Assembly (NCBI GenBank): GCA_035629475.1
Contig: DASPHS010000018.1
Coordinates: forward strand, 1-5,598
DNA: 5,598 nt
Reading direction: 5' to 3'
Origin: JARIHD01 sp035629475
GTDB lineage: Bacteria; Patescibacteriota; Saccharimonadia; Saccharimonadales; UBA4665
Part shown: in pieces, positions 5,121-5,598 of the stretch
Layout of the letters: every line of letters starts with the position of its first letter
How positions within the stretch are numbered: position 1 is the stretch's first letter
Notes under the pieces: model-generated
Databases searched by the model: none
Seen by the model: only the letters and a program-made list of their open reading frames with translations
Told to the model about the DNA's origin: nothing
Program-made: the position numbers and the translations under genes

Positions 5121-5598
5121 ATGTCACAATTTGTTCGCCCAACTACTGCCGTTATCGCAGCCGCCGGGTTTGGTACCCGTTTCTTGCCGCAAACGAAAGC
5201 TATGCCTAAGGAAATGCTGCCTATTGTCGATAAGCCGGTTATTCAGATTATTGTCGAGCAATTAGTAGCTGCTGGCGTGACTGACATTATTATTGTGACG
5301 GGCTATAGCAAGCGGGCTATTGAGGACCACTTTGACCGTTCCGAGGATTTGGAAGCTGATTTACGTGCCAAGGGTAAGGACCCATTGGCCGATCAAATTA
5401 GGGACATCGCCGAGCTGGCTAACTTTGTATACGTCCGCCAGAAGGGCACTCCTAAGGGTAACGCCCGTCCTTTGTTGAACGTGCGTCACCTGTTACGCGA
5501 CGACGAGCCATTCTTCTTTTTGTTTGCCGATGACTTCTTCCGCTGTGAAATCCCTTATCCGCAACAGCTGCTTGAGGCGTACGAGCAGACCGGCCGCC
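5121..5598 (+). CDS. galU: UTP-glucose-1-phosphate uridylyltransferase, 3'-truncated
   Basis: GalU makes UDP-glucose from UTP and glucose-1-phosphate, feeding surface polysaccharide and glycolipid synthesis in the cytoplasm. The first 159 residues are present (the family is usually about 280-300) and the frame runs open off the window end. The nucleotidyltransferase signature is clear: AAGFGTRFLPQTKAMPKEML (residues 14-33), the VDKPVIQ substrate-binding segment (36-42), and VAAGVTDIIIVTGYSKRAIEDHFD (49-72). The RQKGTPKGNARPLLN block (106-120) stands where proteobacterial enzymes have a PLGLGHAV-type motif. FADDFF (135-140) carries the conserved Asp pair expected to hold the metal. The KGTPKGNA and ADDF variants resemble what I remember of CPR GalU sequences. 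The start is set by AAGGAGA 7 nt upstream. A related glucose-1-phosphate thymidylyltransferase (RfbA) is less likely because the PKEMLPIVDKP signature is that of GalU. Confidence 0.93.
   Translation, partial: MSQFVRPTTAVIAAAGFGTRFLPQTKAMPKEMLPIVDKPVIQIIVEQLVAAGVTDIIIVTGYSKRAIEDHFDRSEDLEADLRAKGKDPLADQIRDIAELANFVYVRQKGTPKGNARPLLNVRHLLRDDEPFFFLFADDFFRCEIPYPQQLLEAYEQTGR

Noticed and set aside
4969..5265. A 98-codon + strand open frame bridging the kinase end and the galU start
   Set aside because: It overlaps the end of the kinase and the clear GalU signature in different frames and has no family features.

Overview
This 5.6 kb window looks bacterial, about 50% GC by eye, with all genes on the + strand. 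It most resembles a Candidate Phyla Radiation genome, probably Candidatus Saccharibacteria (TM7). That placement rests on the style of the GalU and GatCAB proteins and on a CPR-type small membrane-anchored protein of unknown function. It is a judgement from memory of these families, not a search. UGA appears to be used as an ordinary stop: gatA ends in a tandem TGA-TAG. This argues against the recoded Absconditabacteria (SR1) and Gracilibacteria.

Layout: (1) 1-609 is the 3' part of an unrecognised protein whose visible N-terminal stretch resembles a twin-arginine (Tat) export signal. (2) 653-4297 is a tightly packed four-gene operon, gatC - gatA - unknown membrane-anchored protein - gatB. Its junctions are a 2-nt gap, a 4-nt ATGA overlap and a 1-nt TAATG overlap. 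GatC, GatA and GatB form the amidotransferase that converts misacylated Glu-tRNA(Gln) and/or Asp-tRNA(Asn) to the correct aminoacyl-tRNA. The fourth gene is translationally embedded between the catalytic subunits. (3) 4298-4469 is a 172-nt gap with nested inverted repeats: imperfect outer arms, an AT-rich hairpin, and a perfect 10-bp GC-rich hairpin with no U-tract. (4) 4470-5030 is a stand-alone P-loop (AAA_33/zeta-toxin-like) kinase with no Shine-Dalgarno and a -10-like element almost touching its ATG. (5) 5121-5598 is the 5' part of galU (UTP-glucose-1-phosphate uridylyltransferase), with its own promoter and a strong Shine-Dalgarno, cut by the window end.

The core content is housekeeping: aminoacyl-tRNA amidation and nucleotide-sugar synthesis. 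The points most worth following up are the unknown protein inside the gat operon, the structured gap at 4301-4432, the apparent leaderless starts, and the Tat-like hypothetical protein. I see no mobile-element genes, CRISPR array, tRNA, rRNA or defence system.
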